Below, piece after piece: positions 38,501 to 46,521 of a stretch of 64,000 nt of DNA (position 1 is the first letter of the stretch; every line of letters starts with the position of its first letter). This stretch comes from Bdellovibrio sp. BCCA (GTDB lineage: Bacteria; Bdellovibrionota; Bdellovibrionia; Bdellovibrionales; Bdellovibrionaceae), in the NCBI RefSeq assembly GCF_037996825.1, contig NZ_JBBNAC010000001.1, forward strand, positions 744,001-808,000, in the 5' to 3' direction. The notes under the pieces are model-generated. The model was not told the DNA's origin. It saw only the letters and a list, made by a program, of their open reading frames with translations, and searched no databases. The translations under genes were made by a program, and so were the position numbers.

Positions 38501-39067
38501 GGAGCTGCCGTTCAGAACGCCGATGAAATTGGTTATGTTAATTTTGCTGCTTATGACGGCACGGCCTATAGAACGGCGGCTTCGGTGGCGGCACAAGTTG
38601 ATGGGGCTCCTGGTGCTAACGATATGCCGACACGTCTTGTTTTTGCGACGACTCCTGACGGTAGTGGTGCAACCGTTGAGCGCATGCGGATTACGAATGG
38701 CGGAAACGTTGGTATTGGTACAGCAAGTCCGGGCCAGAAGCTGACGGTCGCTGGAGCGATCGAATCAACAACAGGAGGCGTGAAGTATCCCGATGGAAAC
38801 ACGCAAACATCTGCGTTTCAAAAGACGATGACGATTCGGCAGAATTCGCCGGGAAACTTCAGTTTAGCGGATGGTGCGTCTGTTGGATATACGGCAAGTT
38901 GCAATGCTGGTGAAATTGCAACCGGTGGAGGTTGTGCAGATAGTGGGCATAAAATGTTCTACCAAATGATTCCGTCGCCAACAGGATATTCTTGCTATTG
39001 GTACAATACCTCTGGTGCAACGGTCACAATCACTGGGGCGGCGGTCTATGTGAATTGCCTCAAGTAA
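35573..39067 (+). CDS. Giant secreted fibre protein 2 (mosaic adhesive trimer/tail-fibre-like)
   Basis: 1164 aa, 23 bases after fibre gene 1. Signal peptide and N-terminal domain (to about residue 200) are close copies of those of fibre 1. The shaft has two copies of a unit starting TAGSYGSATVVPSITVDTKGR or TAGTYGTATAIPSVTVDTKG and ending IWQDGG-G-IYYN. Six GxVGxGT-xP turns follow, from about 36742 to 38704. The tip (about 1080-1164) differs from fibre 1 (SCNAGEIATGGGCADSG, VYVNCLK). ATG at 35573 has GGAG 6 bases upstream; the ATG at 35561 does not. An internal segment (36768-37047) is unusually G+C-rich. Likely exported and displayed with fibre 1; receptor specificity presumably differs. Confidence 0.82.
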   Translation: MKTLLISLIFGGCWAHANPLNLTYQGRIVKSDGTPLEYNNVSFLFEIANPNGSCVIYREQVDGVNMASSKGVFDAPIGLGTRLFPTGPVFKFSTSFDNSISHSCYGGSTYTPLEDDNRVLKVQFHDGAGWKQINPSNIIRSVPYALSALSATKLGSLGVGDFLLKSNLPAAACDPGKVITFDGANFKCVVDAGGSGVVSDVLAGTGINITGASTKTVSIATNGVTTTELASNAVTTGKISDGNVTGAKLETLAGLTAGSYGSATVVPSITVDTKGRVTAIATNAITGLLPAASGVAGKYLQSDGSSWSAQNIKFNDIKNSVGASAFNTSACADNQTVKWSALTDMFECQNIGSLDASAISSGTISAARLPPSASIWQDGGAGAIYYNSGKVGIGTASPAYSLDVNRDGGTYSDMVRIQNRNSAGGSTILYADNAGTTQAFTGYGNAGLGGPFANTFFFATNAKPLTFFTDETGVGDGIVRMTIKPSTGNVGIGTNNPQAKLDVNGVIRATDICDETGANCKDISAGWSSGGSVTSIATGTGLTGGIITTSGTISIAAGGVSATELATNAVTTGKLADGNVTGAKLETLAGLTAGTYGTATAIPSVTVDTKGRVTAVTTNNITGLLPTAAGVGGKFLKSDGTSWAGDFVKFSDVKNSVGTSAFNLAGCSASQTVAWSSLTDMFTCQSIGSLDAAVIITGTIASARLPAGASMWQDGGTGKIYYNLGGVGVGTANPQGLLDVAGSNQFYLGTNGAAYRMLASDGTTLYLRPPVDGNNVEIRDGNTANALQFVVGNSARISVSTPVAGLGDLEFITDPASGDDGDFIFKGGASSTESVRIKGSGKVGIGTTNPTWMLTNSSAANFTDQSPLGLAGASSFVWEHPSTNTTLGYTSAIVNSYSAANASGLLIKTADTNSSTRILTANSGGIDRLVIRGDGSVGIGTASPAGPLEVVGGSAFFTRSQNDQWGSNLVVRKDRAGAAVQNADEIGYVNFAAYDGTAYRTAASVAAQVDGAPGANDMPTRLVFATTPDGSGATVERMRITNGGNVGIGTASPGQKLTVAGAIESTTGGVKYPDGNTQTSAFQKTMTIRQNSPGNFSLADGASVGYTASCNAGEIATGGGCADSGHKMFYQMIPSPTGYSCYWYNTSGATVTITGAAVYVNCLK
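36768..37047 (+). other. G+C-rich module inside fibre gene 2
   Basis: Lines 36781-37020 contain 143 G+C in 240 bases (about 60%), while sampled flanking lines have 38-40%. Codon choice also changes (GAC, GGC, AAC, ATC instead of AT-ending codons). The segment codes for one shaft module between two GIGT turns, with SDMVRIQNRNSAGG and TNAKPLTFFTDETG. The frame is intact. This points to transfer of a module from a different source. Confidence 0.75.
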
Positions 39068-39090
39068 ATTTACGCAAATGGAGATGCCGG

Positions 39091-39972
39091 TTACTGAGTT
39101 TTCTCCAACTCCCGGGCAAGATTATAAAGTGAGTGGTCCCAAAACAAAGTGTGAGTGGGAGCTTCCTCAGCATATTTTTTCTGTATTTCGATGATTTTAC
39201 TGCGCGTTTCGGTGAAGAGTGCTACCACTTCTTTAACACCTTCTTTTGGCATGTTCATGACTTGTCTGTGTTCCGCATAGTTGTGCACTTTGGAGTGATA
39301 ATCCGGAGTTTTTAATATGTTCGGGAGTATTCCATAAAAAGGAACTTTAGTTCTTACAGTTAGGCCACGGGCTAAAGGAGCTTCTCTAAAGTCGTCCAGT
39401 TTAATTTTTACATCTTTTAAATATTTGTGCAGTTCCAGGGCTTTTTGAATATGTCTATCTAGCTCCTCATCACTTAACCCGCTGACAAACAAGCGAGAAT
39501 TCACCCAGGACGCCGTCGGCGAGAAGTGGGGCCAATCACACAGATGTAGAATGACGTAAAAATAAAGAGGATTTAGGTCCTCGTCTAAATCAAATGTCTT
39601 TGTTGGTATTGCGGTGTCTTTTTTTTCCTGGAACTTTAGTTCGGCTGTAATGGCATCAAGATTCTTTCGACAAATTTCGAAACTCCGTGTGTCCTGAACT
39701 AAAAGTGAGATCAATTTAAAAAGTAAATAAAATTCTTCCGTGATATTGAGTTCCAGCGTTTTTGAAACTCGTCCCAGATTTTCGAGTCCTAGATGACGGT
39801 CTTTGCGAAAAAGATTTTTGTAATAGCTTTGGGCCACGTTCGTTTTTCGGGCGGCAATGGCATAAGAAAAATTTTTCTTAACGGCTTTTAGATAACGAAA
39901 GCGCGCGGCCAAAAAATCCCTGTAATCAGAGTAATTCAAGATGCTCGGAGTTTCAGTCGAATTTACCAGCAT
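39091..39972 (-). CDS. TIGR02147/DUF4423-type putative regulator
   Basis: 293 aa. The N-terminus (ILNYSDYRDFLAARFRYLKA, FSYAIAARKTNVAQSYYKNL) and the following HTH-like segment match the TIGR02147 pattern, a family found mainly in Bdellovibrio and Fibrobacter: a leading DYR-FL motif, a Cro-like HTH, then a helical C-terminal domain (TEEFYLLFKLISL; here DUF4423-like, to about 290). The molecular function is not established; the HTH suggests gene regulation. Convergent with fibre gene 2 and divergent from a second member of the family. Confidence 0.75.
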   Translation of the reverse strand: MLVNSTETPSILNYSDYRDFLAARFRYLKAVKKNFSYAIAARKTNVAQSYYKNLFRKDRHLGLENLGRVSKTLELNITEEFYLLFKLISLLVQDTRSFEICRKNLDAITAELKFQEKKDTAIPTKTFDLDEDLNPLYFYVILHLCDWPHFSPTASWVNSRLFVSGLSDEELDRHIQKALELHKYLKDVKIKLDDFREAPLARGLTVRTKVPFYGILPNILKTPDYHSKVHNYAEHRQVMNMPKEGVKEVVALFTETRSKIIEIQKKYAEEAPTHTLFWDHSLYNLARELEKTQ

Positions 39973-40100
39973 GAACCTTATCCCCCCCTAAAACGCCAGC
40001 TTAGAAGAACTTTATTGTCCGCTACAAGCGATCAAAATAACGTGCATCTTGCGCTCTTGATTAATAAGCAAACAATTCTATGTACTTATAAAAAAATTGA

Positions 40101-40128
40101 AAGTGAACCCGTAGGTTTACTTTTTTTT
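40101..40128 (+). terminator. Terminator-like hairpin in the leader of the second DUF4423-type gene
   Basis: AAGTGAACC (40101-40109) pairs with GGTTTACTT (40114-40122, one mismatch) over CGTA and runs into a series of T (to 40128). It lies 25 bases before the ATG at 40153, so it could attenuate the gene or act as a protein-bound operator in the divergent spacer 39973-40152. Confidence 0.45.
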
Positions 40129-40152
40129 CAAGATGCTCTATATACGACGACT

Positions 40153-41001
40153 ATGGGAAAACAGCCACAAGACTATCGTGATCTTCTCAAAGCGCACATT
40201 CTTCAAAAAAAAGAAAAGAATGCTCGGTACACGCAATCCTATTTCGCCCAAAAGATGGATGTCTCCAAGAGTTATTTGGCGGCAGTACTGGCGTGCAAGA
40301 AACATCTTTCTGCTGACAAACTGGATATCCTTTGCAGGGCTCTTCAGATGAAACCAGATGATTGCATGTCTCTTTTAATTTCCTATGCATCTCAGGTTCA
40401 ATCACAAAAATATCTTATGAAAACTGTTGCGGCCCTTCACTATGAATATCGTCTGTATTCCGCCACTCGAGACCTCAGAAACATGTCACGAGCGGAAAAA
40501 GCTCTTCTAACGGATGAAGTGCGCAGCACTCTTTTTTCTTTGATGTCGAGCATTCCCAATGGCAACGTGCAAAAAGCTCATGCGACTTTGCGTAATAAAA
40601 AAATCTCTCTTGCTGAAGTGAAGAGTGCTTTAGCCTGGCTTGAAGACAATGATTTTCTGAAATTGGAAACTCACCGAGGAGGCAAAAAATACAAAGCCAT
40701 TCAATCCTATCTTCGTGGAAGTTCACAGCCCGGTCCACAAAAGTATATTCCATGGCTTGAAAATGCGATTGAGGTTTTAGAAAATCCGGAACAATATAGC
40801 CCCCTGCGCGTTCAGTCCTCTACCTTCTCTTTTGACGATAAAACCTTGCTGCAGTTGCAGGATGAGTACACAAAATTTCTTCAACGTACGAAGGAACTCA
40901 GTGATCAATCCAGCAATGAAGGAAAGGTCATTGTACTTTATCTTCAAAATTTGTTTTACACGCTCGCCGCCATCGACAATTCCATCGAGGACTCCAAGTA
41001 G
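40153..41001 (+). CDS. TIGR02147/DUF4423-type putative regulator 2
   Basis: 283 aa from ATG 40153, where the usual family start begins (MGKQPQDYRDLLKAHI). Residues about 25-75 form a Cro-like HTH (TQSYFAQKMDVSKSYLAAVL, LSADKLDILCRALQ), and the C-terminal part is helical with a winged-helix-like stretch (VKSALAWLEDNDFLKLETH) and a coiled end. An upstream frame extension to a TTG at 40015 lacks conserved sequence. Same family as 39091-39972 but quite diverged. A terminator-like hairpin lies in its leader. Convergent with the pilin operon. Confidence 0.7.
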   Translation: MGKQPQDYRDLLKAHILQKKEKNARYTQSYFAQKMDVSKSYLAAVLACKKHLSADKLDILCRALQMKPDDCMSLLISYASQVQSQKYLMKTVAALHYEYRLYSATRDLRNMSRAEKALLTDEVRSTLFSLMSSIPNGNVQKAHATLRNKKISLAEVKSALAWLEDNDFLKLETHRGGKKYKAIQSYLRGSSQPGPQKYIPWLENAIEVLENPEQYSPLRVQSSTFSFDDKTLLQLQDEYTKFLQRTKELSDQSSNEGKVIVLYLQNLFYTLAAIDNSIEDSK

Positions 41002-41021
41002 CGATACAAAATGAACATTTG

Positions 41022-42083
41022 TCACTCTTGGCAGCTCAAAGGGCGCTTCATGTTTAAATTCGGTGAAAAGACGGTGCGGCGACGAAGAATGTCTAGTTTC
41101 GTTTCGCCAATAGTATTTTGCTGAGTGCGATTGATAAAGCTTTGAGTGGCTTTTAAATACAGTTCGAGCAGGACCGTATTCACACAGTCCGCCGTGGTTC
41201 CCGTCATTGCGAATTGAAAGCTTGCGGGTTCCACGCGAACATTTCTTCTTGTTCCCATGTAGCCAACAACAAAACGATCGATTTCAAAGTCGGCGTTAGA
41301 GTTTGTAAGCAAGACAGTGACTTCTCGGGTCGCTTGATTGATTTTAATCAGACTGCGATCCGTTTTTCTAAGACAGACAAAGTAAGTGCGTGAATTATAA
41401 ACCTCGCTGCCAGTAACAAAAACAGAAGCTTTTTTATTCGTATTTTCGTTGGCGGCCCCTTTGGGATTGTTTAAGAAGACGCTTATATAATTAAAGAACA
41501 CGGGATTTCCGAAGCTATCGACCTTCGGTAAATCATCGTAAGGATCCGTCGGTGAATTCAAATGCATAACATGTCTGCTGACCTCATAACGGCGAATGTA
41601 ACGACGGTCGGCATCGACAATCACAATTTCTTTGGGTGCTTTACTTTGCGTGAACAAAGAAGTCGCGAGATTCTCCGTGCTGATGCGCAACTCATCTTTA
41701 GGAAGATTTTTTCCAGAACTATCGACCTCGGACCATGCTCTTAAGGCGCGTTCGGAAGGAGTTTTACGATCAAGGCTTGTGTAGCGAAGGACCGGAGCTC
41801 CGGTCGTGTTTAAGCATTCAGCAGGTTCTGACCCGGCATCAATAGATGTGATTCCAATGTAATCGCGCGAACTTTCTTCTTTAGGATCAATGCGAACCAC
41901 ATTGCGAAGATCGCCTTCGATATCTTTTAAGGCCGAAGACATTTCAAATTGGCCAGAGCTCCAGACTTCCAAATTTTTATGCTCTGAAAAGAACTGATGC
42001 AAAAGGTACGTCGCCGTGCTGATGACCAGAGCGGAAAGTCCAATTGCTAAGAGTAGTTCGACGACGGTGAAACCTTTTCTCAT
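41022..42083 (-). CDS. PilW/GspJ-like minor pseudopilin
   Basis: 353 aa with a prepilin N-terminus: short basic leader, cleavage site and hydrophobic helix (MRKGFTVVELLLAIGLSALV), with the Glu at +5 of the mature protein. The C-terminal globular domain is unusually large for a minor pilin. RBS AAGAGAT. Last gene of a three-gene operon, 2 bases after the upstream pseudopilin gene. Such proteins prime type IV pilus or type II secretion pseudopilus assembly; the choice between PilW and GspJ is not settled by sequence. Confidence 0.8.
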   Translation of the reverse strand: MRKGFTVVELLLAIGLSALVISTATYLLHQFFSEHKNLEVWSSGQFEMSSALKDIEGDLRNVVRIDPKEESSRDYIGITSIDAGSEPAECLNTTGAPVLRYTSLDRKTPSERALRAWSEVDSSGKNLPKDELRISTENLATSLFTQSKAPKEIVIVDADRRYIRRYEVSRHVMHLNSPTDPYDDLPKVDSFGNPVFFNYISVFLNNPKGAANENTNKKASVFVTGSEVYNSRTYFVCLRKTDRSLIKINQATREVTVLLTNSNADFEIDRFVVGYMGTRRNVRVEPASFQFAMTGTTADCVNTVLLELYLKATQSFINRTQQNTIGETKLDILRRRTVFSPNLNMKRPLSCQE

Positions 42084-42085
42084 GT

Positions 42086-42598
42086 TTATCTCTTAAAAAT
42101 AGTCATTTGACTGTGTAGAAGACTTTGTCCGGCGCCTTTGTTCTGAGCGCGCACATGTAAAACGACTTTGCGTAAATAATCCGAATAAACCGGAAGCTTT
42201 AATGAACTGGTGCTAAACGTGGCATCAGCTGAACCCGCGTTCGTTGTTTGCCAAATTATTTGGATTTCATTTTCCTGCGGATTCGCGATGCCGCACATTT
42301 CGGAATTTCCACTCACCAAAGTTTCAGAGACGAAGTTCCCCTGGAAATTATAAGTGCGATAAAGACATCTTCCCAAAGGAGGAAGGTCTGCGTATTGAAG
42401 ACCTTTTAATTCAATCACATTGTTAGTCAGAATTTCCTTTAAAAGAGTGGAGTGATCGATCTGAGACTTGTGTGTTCTGTTTGATAAAGTGAGAAATAAA
42501 AAGACGCTCACACTCACCATTGAAATTGCAACGGCAGCCATGACCTCGACGAGAGTCATTCCTTTTGTGTTATGGATCTTGAGTTGGAACTTCTTCAT
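42086..42598 (-). CDS. PilV/GspI-like minor pseudopilin
   Basis: 170 aa with an N-terminal leader and class-III signal KGMTLVEVMAAVAISMV. The mature protein has the Glu at +5 and a hydrophobic helix of about 22 residues followed by a small beta-rich domain. It sits 8 bases downstream of the 854-aa gene and 2 bases upstream of the PilW-like gene. Likely a minor pilin of the same tip complex. Confidence 0.82.
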   Translation of the reverse strand: MKKFQLKIHNTKGMTLVEVMAAVAISMVSVSVFLFLTLSNRTHKSQIDHSTLLKEILTNNVIELKGLQYADLPPLGRCLYRTYNFQGNFVSETLVSGNSEMCGIANPQENEIQIIWQTTNAGSADATFSTSSLKLPVYSDYLRKVVLHVRAQNKGAGQSLLHSQMTIFKR

Positions 42599-42606
42599 AA
42601 GGAATC

Positions 42607-45171
42607 CTAATTCGACTGCGCTTCAAGAATGGGTTGTTCAACACCGACAATAGAGCCGACGTCTCGATAGTTTAAAGCCGGAGAGCTTTGAATAAAGATA
42701 TAGCGACCATTGTTGACTGACGGTGTGGCGGCGCGAATATCAAATAAATCCGTGGGCGAAGATGGAACTCGGTAAGCCATATTGCTAGGCATGCAAGACG
42801 TGCCCTGTGGCACTCCTTGATAGTAGCTAGGAGAATCCCATGTGTAAGTTTTGTGAGAAAGATCGAAAGCATTGTAATCCGTATAACGACTTTCAGAACC
42901 TAGGTGAGAAGGGGAGCTAATATCCCTTTTCCCTGGCGGAGTTGCAGAATCAAAACTGAGATGAATACGAATGCCCGTGAAATAAACTTCCGATTCTTCG
43001 CGACTGCTTGTAAGTCCGCGCTGTTTCCAGAAAACTTCGGGATAATATATTCTCGGAAAATCATTGTTATTCCCGCCATAATAATTGGAGCCTTTAGGAG
43101 GAATGGGAGAGTTCGCCATGCTATGATAAGGAGGAATTTTCGCCGTTATCACAAAAGGCTGACTTGTGGAGCTGGGCTCTAAGGTGTATCCGCCGGTATT
43201 GATCATGCAAAGATTAGAGGGAAGTTGATCTGCAGAGGAGTCGGGACCACTCCAAAGCCCTCGAAGATAAAAAGGTTTTGTGGCACTCACGTTGGAACCC
43301 GTGATGATACCTATGTTGTTCAAAATAAACTTTCGATAACCGTATTTGAACCCGTCATCTTCATATCGCGTGTCTGTCAGGTTGTGATTGATGGGATGAA
43401 TTTTTCCCGAAGAGGACGGCCACATTTGATGCAGACGCGACGGCGTTAAAGGTTGATACTGTGGACTTAATAAATGAATTTGTTCCGGAGAAAGAATCAC
43501 CAAAGGCAAAGAGGCTTTTTGCGCCGCCGGTACAGGCGTACTAATATCTTGATTAAAGGCCACCTCACGCAGTCTTTGCGGATCGCTATTTAAAGGAGAC
43601 GTTAAATCTTGCTGAAACCCGCGAAGGGCTAAGGTGTCTTCGCTCACGATCCAAAGAGAAAGATTTTTTCGGGGAATATTATTCGGCAGTGCCGACATCA
43701 TCAAACCGCGGGCATCCGTTTGGGCAATTTCCGAAGGAACTTTAAGATAAACGATTCTTCTTAGAAGACGATCCTTTTTCGAAGGATCCGAAAGATCCGC
43801 CACGTTAAAATTACTAAGACCAATGGAATCCAAGTTAATGCGGGAAGTGGAAGAGCAAGCAAGACCTGCACCTTGAGATGCATATTTAGTAACAAATCGT
43901 TGATCCCAGATGTCGCAGTCCGAATAGGTATTTGTCGGATTGGAAATGACAATGCCACACTGTTTGGCGTCTTCTTCAAGGGCCTCAAGATTATCCCAAC
44001 TCATTTTTGGTGCGGGAATTTCTTCAGCATCTTTCGTAAAAAGAACTCCTTCGAGGCCCGCATTGCGTCTCCAGTTTGCAAATCCATTCGGAAAGTCTTC
44101 AGAATTTGAACAGTGTTTTTGGTTCGCTCCATCTTTCGCAAAGCACGTGTAGTCGGCACGCACGCCGTAATTGTTTAGTCCCGCATAAGCATAATTAAAA
44201 ATAGAATATCTGTCGGGGTTGTTAAAATACCCGCCAGAGTCTGTAGCCGACCACGCTTCCAGAGGCGGATTTCCACTAAAAAGAGCAATGGGATAAATTT
44301 CTTTACTCACCGAGGCTTGGGTTTGCGGAACCGGGCTTCCGGTTTTTACCTGGCTTTCTAAGTCCGTGGCCTTTTGCAAATCTTTGGTGATGATAGCGTA
44401 GCCCGGTCCAAATTGCGGATGATATTTCGGTTTAGTTCCCCACGGATAAGCGTAAGGCGCTAACAACGCGGTGAGATTGCCTTGGCCCGGATTCGGTTCA
44501 GGAACAGCATGCAGACGGTACTCAATGCCTCCGGCAAGCTGGACACGATCGCCTTGAATGATGGTTCCAAACTCAGCCGGCCATCCAGCGGGACTTCCGT
44601 TCCAGTCTAGCTCGGGGTTCGGGCGATGAATATTTCCTCCTAATTGGAGCAAGCCTTTAACATAGATACGACGATCACGAGCAATCAAAGCAGAAGGAGA
44701 GGTCGCACCATAAAGACGTTCGAGACTGACGTTTTGGTTATTGCCGGAGAAAAGCAAATAGTCGGAGACATCGAGAACTTTGATACGTTTTTTAAAAACA
44801 GCTTTAAGACCGGCATACTCACCGCGTGCAAGAAGCTCATAGTTTTTTGTGGAGTAGTTGTAAGTAGCGGTGACTTTCCAAGTAAGACCGTTGGGAAAAC
44901 TTCCTTCGGTTTCAAAATTTTCTGCTTTCAGGCATTGGTTGTCGGGTGGCGGATCCCATAAGCGACGAGCGAGAGCCGCTTCCATCACGGCAAAAGAGGA
45001 AATGGTCGCTTCATTCAAAAGGACTTGGTCGAAATCACGAGTTTTAAAAGTATAATCGCGCTTGAAGATATCAGCCGACGTCAGAATAAAAATAGAACCA
45101 ATAATACTGAGAACGGAAACCAACAGAATTGTTGTCTGTCCCTTTTTTCCGATGATACCAAAGATGCCCAT
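42607..45171 (-). CDS. PilX-like large envelope protein, first gene of the minor-pilin operon
   Basis: 854 aa. The N-terminus is one membrane segment (about 13-33, GQTTILLVSVLSIIGSIFIL) preceded by a short basic stretch, followed by a helix (RDFDQVLLNEATISSFAVME) as in PilX_N-type proteins (GspK/PilX role at the pilus tip). The remaining 750 residues form a large extracytoplasmic region with few cysteines and several Pro/Tyr-rich segments (ALLAPYAYPWGTKPKYHPQF). No VWA-type domain or PilY1 calcium site was recognised. The classical prepilin cleavage motif is not clear. Probably the tip or scaffolding component of the pseudopilin complex. Confidence 0.65.
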   Translation of the reverse strand: MGIFGIIGKKGQTTILLVSVLSIIGSIFILTSADIFKRDYTFKTRDFDQVLLNEATISSFAVMEAALARRLWDPPPDNQCLKAENFETEGSFPNGLTWKVTATYNYSTKNYELLARGEYAGLKAVFKKRIKVLDVSDYLLFSGNNQNVSLERLYGATSPSALIARDRRIYVKGLLQLGGNIHRPNPELDWNGSPAGWPAEFGTIIQGDRVQLAGGIEYRLHAVPEPNPGQGNLTALLAPYAYPWGTKPKYHPQFGPGYAIITKDLQKATDLESQVKTGSPVPQTQASVSKEIYPIALFSGNPPLEAWSATDSGGYFNNPDRYSIFNYAYAGLNNYGVRADYTCFAKDGANQKHCSNSEDFPNGFANWRRNAGLEGVLFTKDAEEIPAPKMSWDNLEALEEDAKQCGIVISNPTNTYSDCDIWDQRFVTKYASQGAGLACSSTSRINLDSIGLSNFNVADLSDPSKKDRLLRRIVYLKVPSEIAQTDARGLMMSALPNNIPRKNLSLWIVSEDTLALRGFQQDLTSPLNSDPQRLREVAFNQDISTPVPAAQKASLPLVILSPEQIHLLSPQYQPLTPSRLHQMWPSSSGKIHPINHNLTDTRYEDDGFKYGYRKFILNNIGIITGSNVSATKPFYLRGLWSGPDSSADQLPSNLCMINTGGYTLEPSSTSQPFVITAKIPPYHSMANSPIPPKGSNYYGGNNNDFPRIYYPEVFWKQRGLTSSREESEVYFTGIRIHLSFDSATPPGKRDISSPSHLGSESRYTDYNAFDLSHKTYTWDSPSYYQGVPQGTSCMPSNMAYRVPSSPTDLFDIRAATPSVNNGRYIFIQSSPALNYRDVGSIVGVEQPILEAQSN

Positions 45172-45287
45172 AGCTTAGATTAACATGAGCATGTTTGGTT
45201 CAGAAACTAATCTGCAAAAAACCGACTTGGAATGAGAATTCTAGACTTGAATTCGGATTTCTTTCGTTCCCAAAAATTATCGAACAC

Positions 45288-46457
45288 TTATGGATCAGTC
45301 AGCTTTCCTCTTAGATTCACGTACTCTTCCATCGCATTCACGATGTGATAAAGTGAGCTGGCCTTAGCGGTGTTCCCGTTGAATTCATCTTTTTCCGAAA
45401 GCATGTCGTACCAAAGACCTTTCTTTGGTGTTCCAAAGAACTTGAAAAGAGTTTCAAGGGCCTCATCAGCGGCTTTCGCATATTGAGGTTGTTCTTCTTT
45501 GGAGACTTCTGTTCCCAAACGAACTGCCGCTTTGATGCGCTCACATTGTGGCCAGAAGCGGGAAGATTGAGTTTTCGGAGTGTAGTCACTCCACATTTCA
45601 TCAAAAGCGATTTTTCTTGTCGGCGATGTTCCGTGTTTTTCAGCAAGTGAAAACAACTGATGGCGTATGGATTTTAAATTCTGACCTGTGAGTCCTTCGT
45701 AAAGGAACATCAACCAAGCCCACTCATACTGATGGCCTGGCTCATAAATGAATTTTCCGTTTTCGCGCAGATGATTCCAGTTTTCATCGAAGTATTCGCC
45801 TAAAACACCAGAACTTTTATCGATAAACTTGGTTGTCGCTAAAGTCACAAGTTCATGACCTAAATCTTTCCAGTCTTGATCATTGCGATCCACCGTCATC
45901 CACGCAATCGCGGATTCAAAAAGATGCATGTGTGGATTTGACTTGTAAGAGACGCCATTTTTTTCATCAATCTCTGTGTAACCGCCACCAGCGACTTTGC
46001 GATCTTTTTGCAAATAATGAAACAAAGCCTTTGCGCGGTCTTTGATCTCTTTATTGGGTTCAATCGCATAAGCTTGTGCCAATCCAAAAAGTGCAAACGC
46101 TTGCGTGTACAAATCAGGGTTTTTACTTTTAGGAGTTCCATCCGGATTGACAGAGTAAATAAAAGCGCCGGAAGGGCTTGAGAATTTTTCGATCATGTAG
46201 CGTGTTCCCTGACGAACAGCTGCGGCGGCGACTTCCTTAGAAACACATTCAAGGTTTGCGCCAGTAAGAAAAGAATAAATCTGACGAGCTTGCACCATCG
46301 CACGGCGAGGCACATCCATGGGTTCGCCTTCAAAAGTGAGACTTTCAACAAAGCCACCTTGTTTTGTATCAATGCCTTTAGAAGACCAAAGAGGATACAC
46401 GTCTTCAGTAAGCCACTTTTTAGATTTTTCGATAAACTGATTTGATTTTGCAGACAT
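45288..46457 (-). CDS. AGE-family sugar epimerase/isomerase
   Basis: 389 aa of the N-acylglucosamine 2-epimerase/YihS-type (alpha/alpha)6 fold: FIEKSKKWLTEDVYPLW, PRRAMVQARQIYSFL, HLFESAIAWM and PGHQYEWAWLM carry the conserved Arg, His and Glu of the family. It could be a GlcNAc 2-epimerase, mannose or cellobiose epimerase; the sequence does not decide between them. The ATG immediately follows the T-run of a strong terminator, with no ribosome binding site, so its expression mechanism is odd. Cytoplasmic. Confidence 0.85.
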   Translation of the reverse strand: MSAKSNQFIEKSKKWLTEDVYPLWSSKGIDTKQGGFVESLTFEGEPMDVPRRAMVQARQIYSFLTGANLECVSKEVAAAAVRQGTRYMIEKFSSPSGAFIYSVNPDGTPKSKNPDLYTQAFALFGLAQAYAIEPNKEIKDRAKALFHYLQKDRKVAGGGYTEIDEKNGVSYKSNPHMHLFESAIAWMTVDRNDQDWKDLGHELVTLATTKFIDKSSGVLGEYFDENWNHLRENGKFIYEPGHQYEWAWLMFLYEGLTGQNLKSIRHQLFSLAEKHGTSPTRKIAFDEMWSDYTPKTQSSRFWPQCERIKAAVRLGTEVSKEEQPQYAKAADEALETLFKFFGTPKKGLWYDMLSEKDEFNGNTAKASSLYHIVNAMEEYVNLRGKLTDP

Positions 46458-46461
46458 AAAA

Positions 46462-46511
46462 AACTCGCGCCAAAGTATGTTTGAGACTCTATCTCATCAT
46501 TGGCGCGAGTT
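46462..46511 (-). terminator. Terminator between lipoprotein gene and AGE gene
   Basis: AACTCGCGCCAA (46462-46473) and TTGGCGCGAGTT (46500-46511) form a perfect 12-bp stem with an internal TGAGA/TCTCA stem in the loop. On the minus strand it is followed by a run of T ending directly at the AGE start codon (46457). Confidence 0.85.
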
Positions 46512-46521
46512 GATGTCCACC

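Noticed and set aside
31638-39067. Prophage remnant suggested by tail-fibre repeats
   Set aside because: Both genes start with signal peptides and no capsid, tail, integrase or lysis gene is near; secreted fibres fit better.
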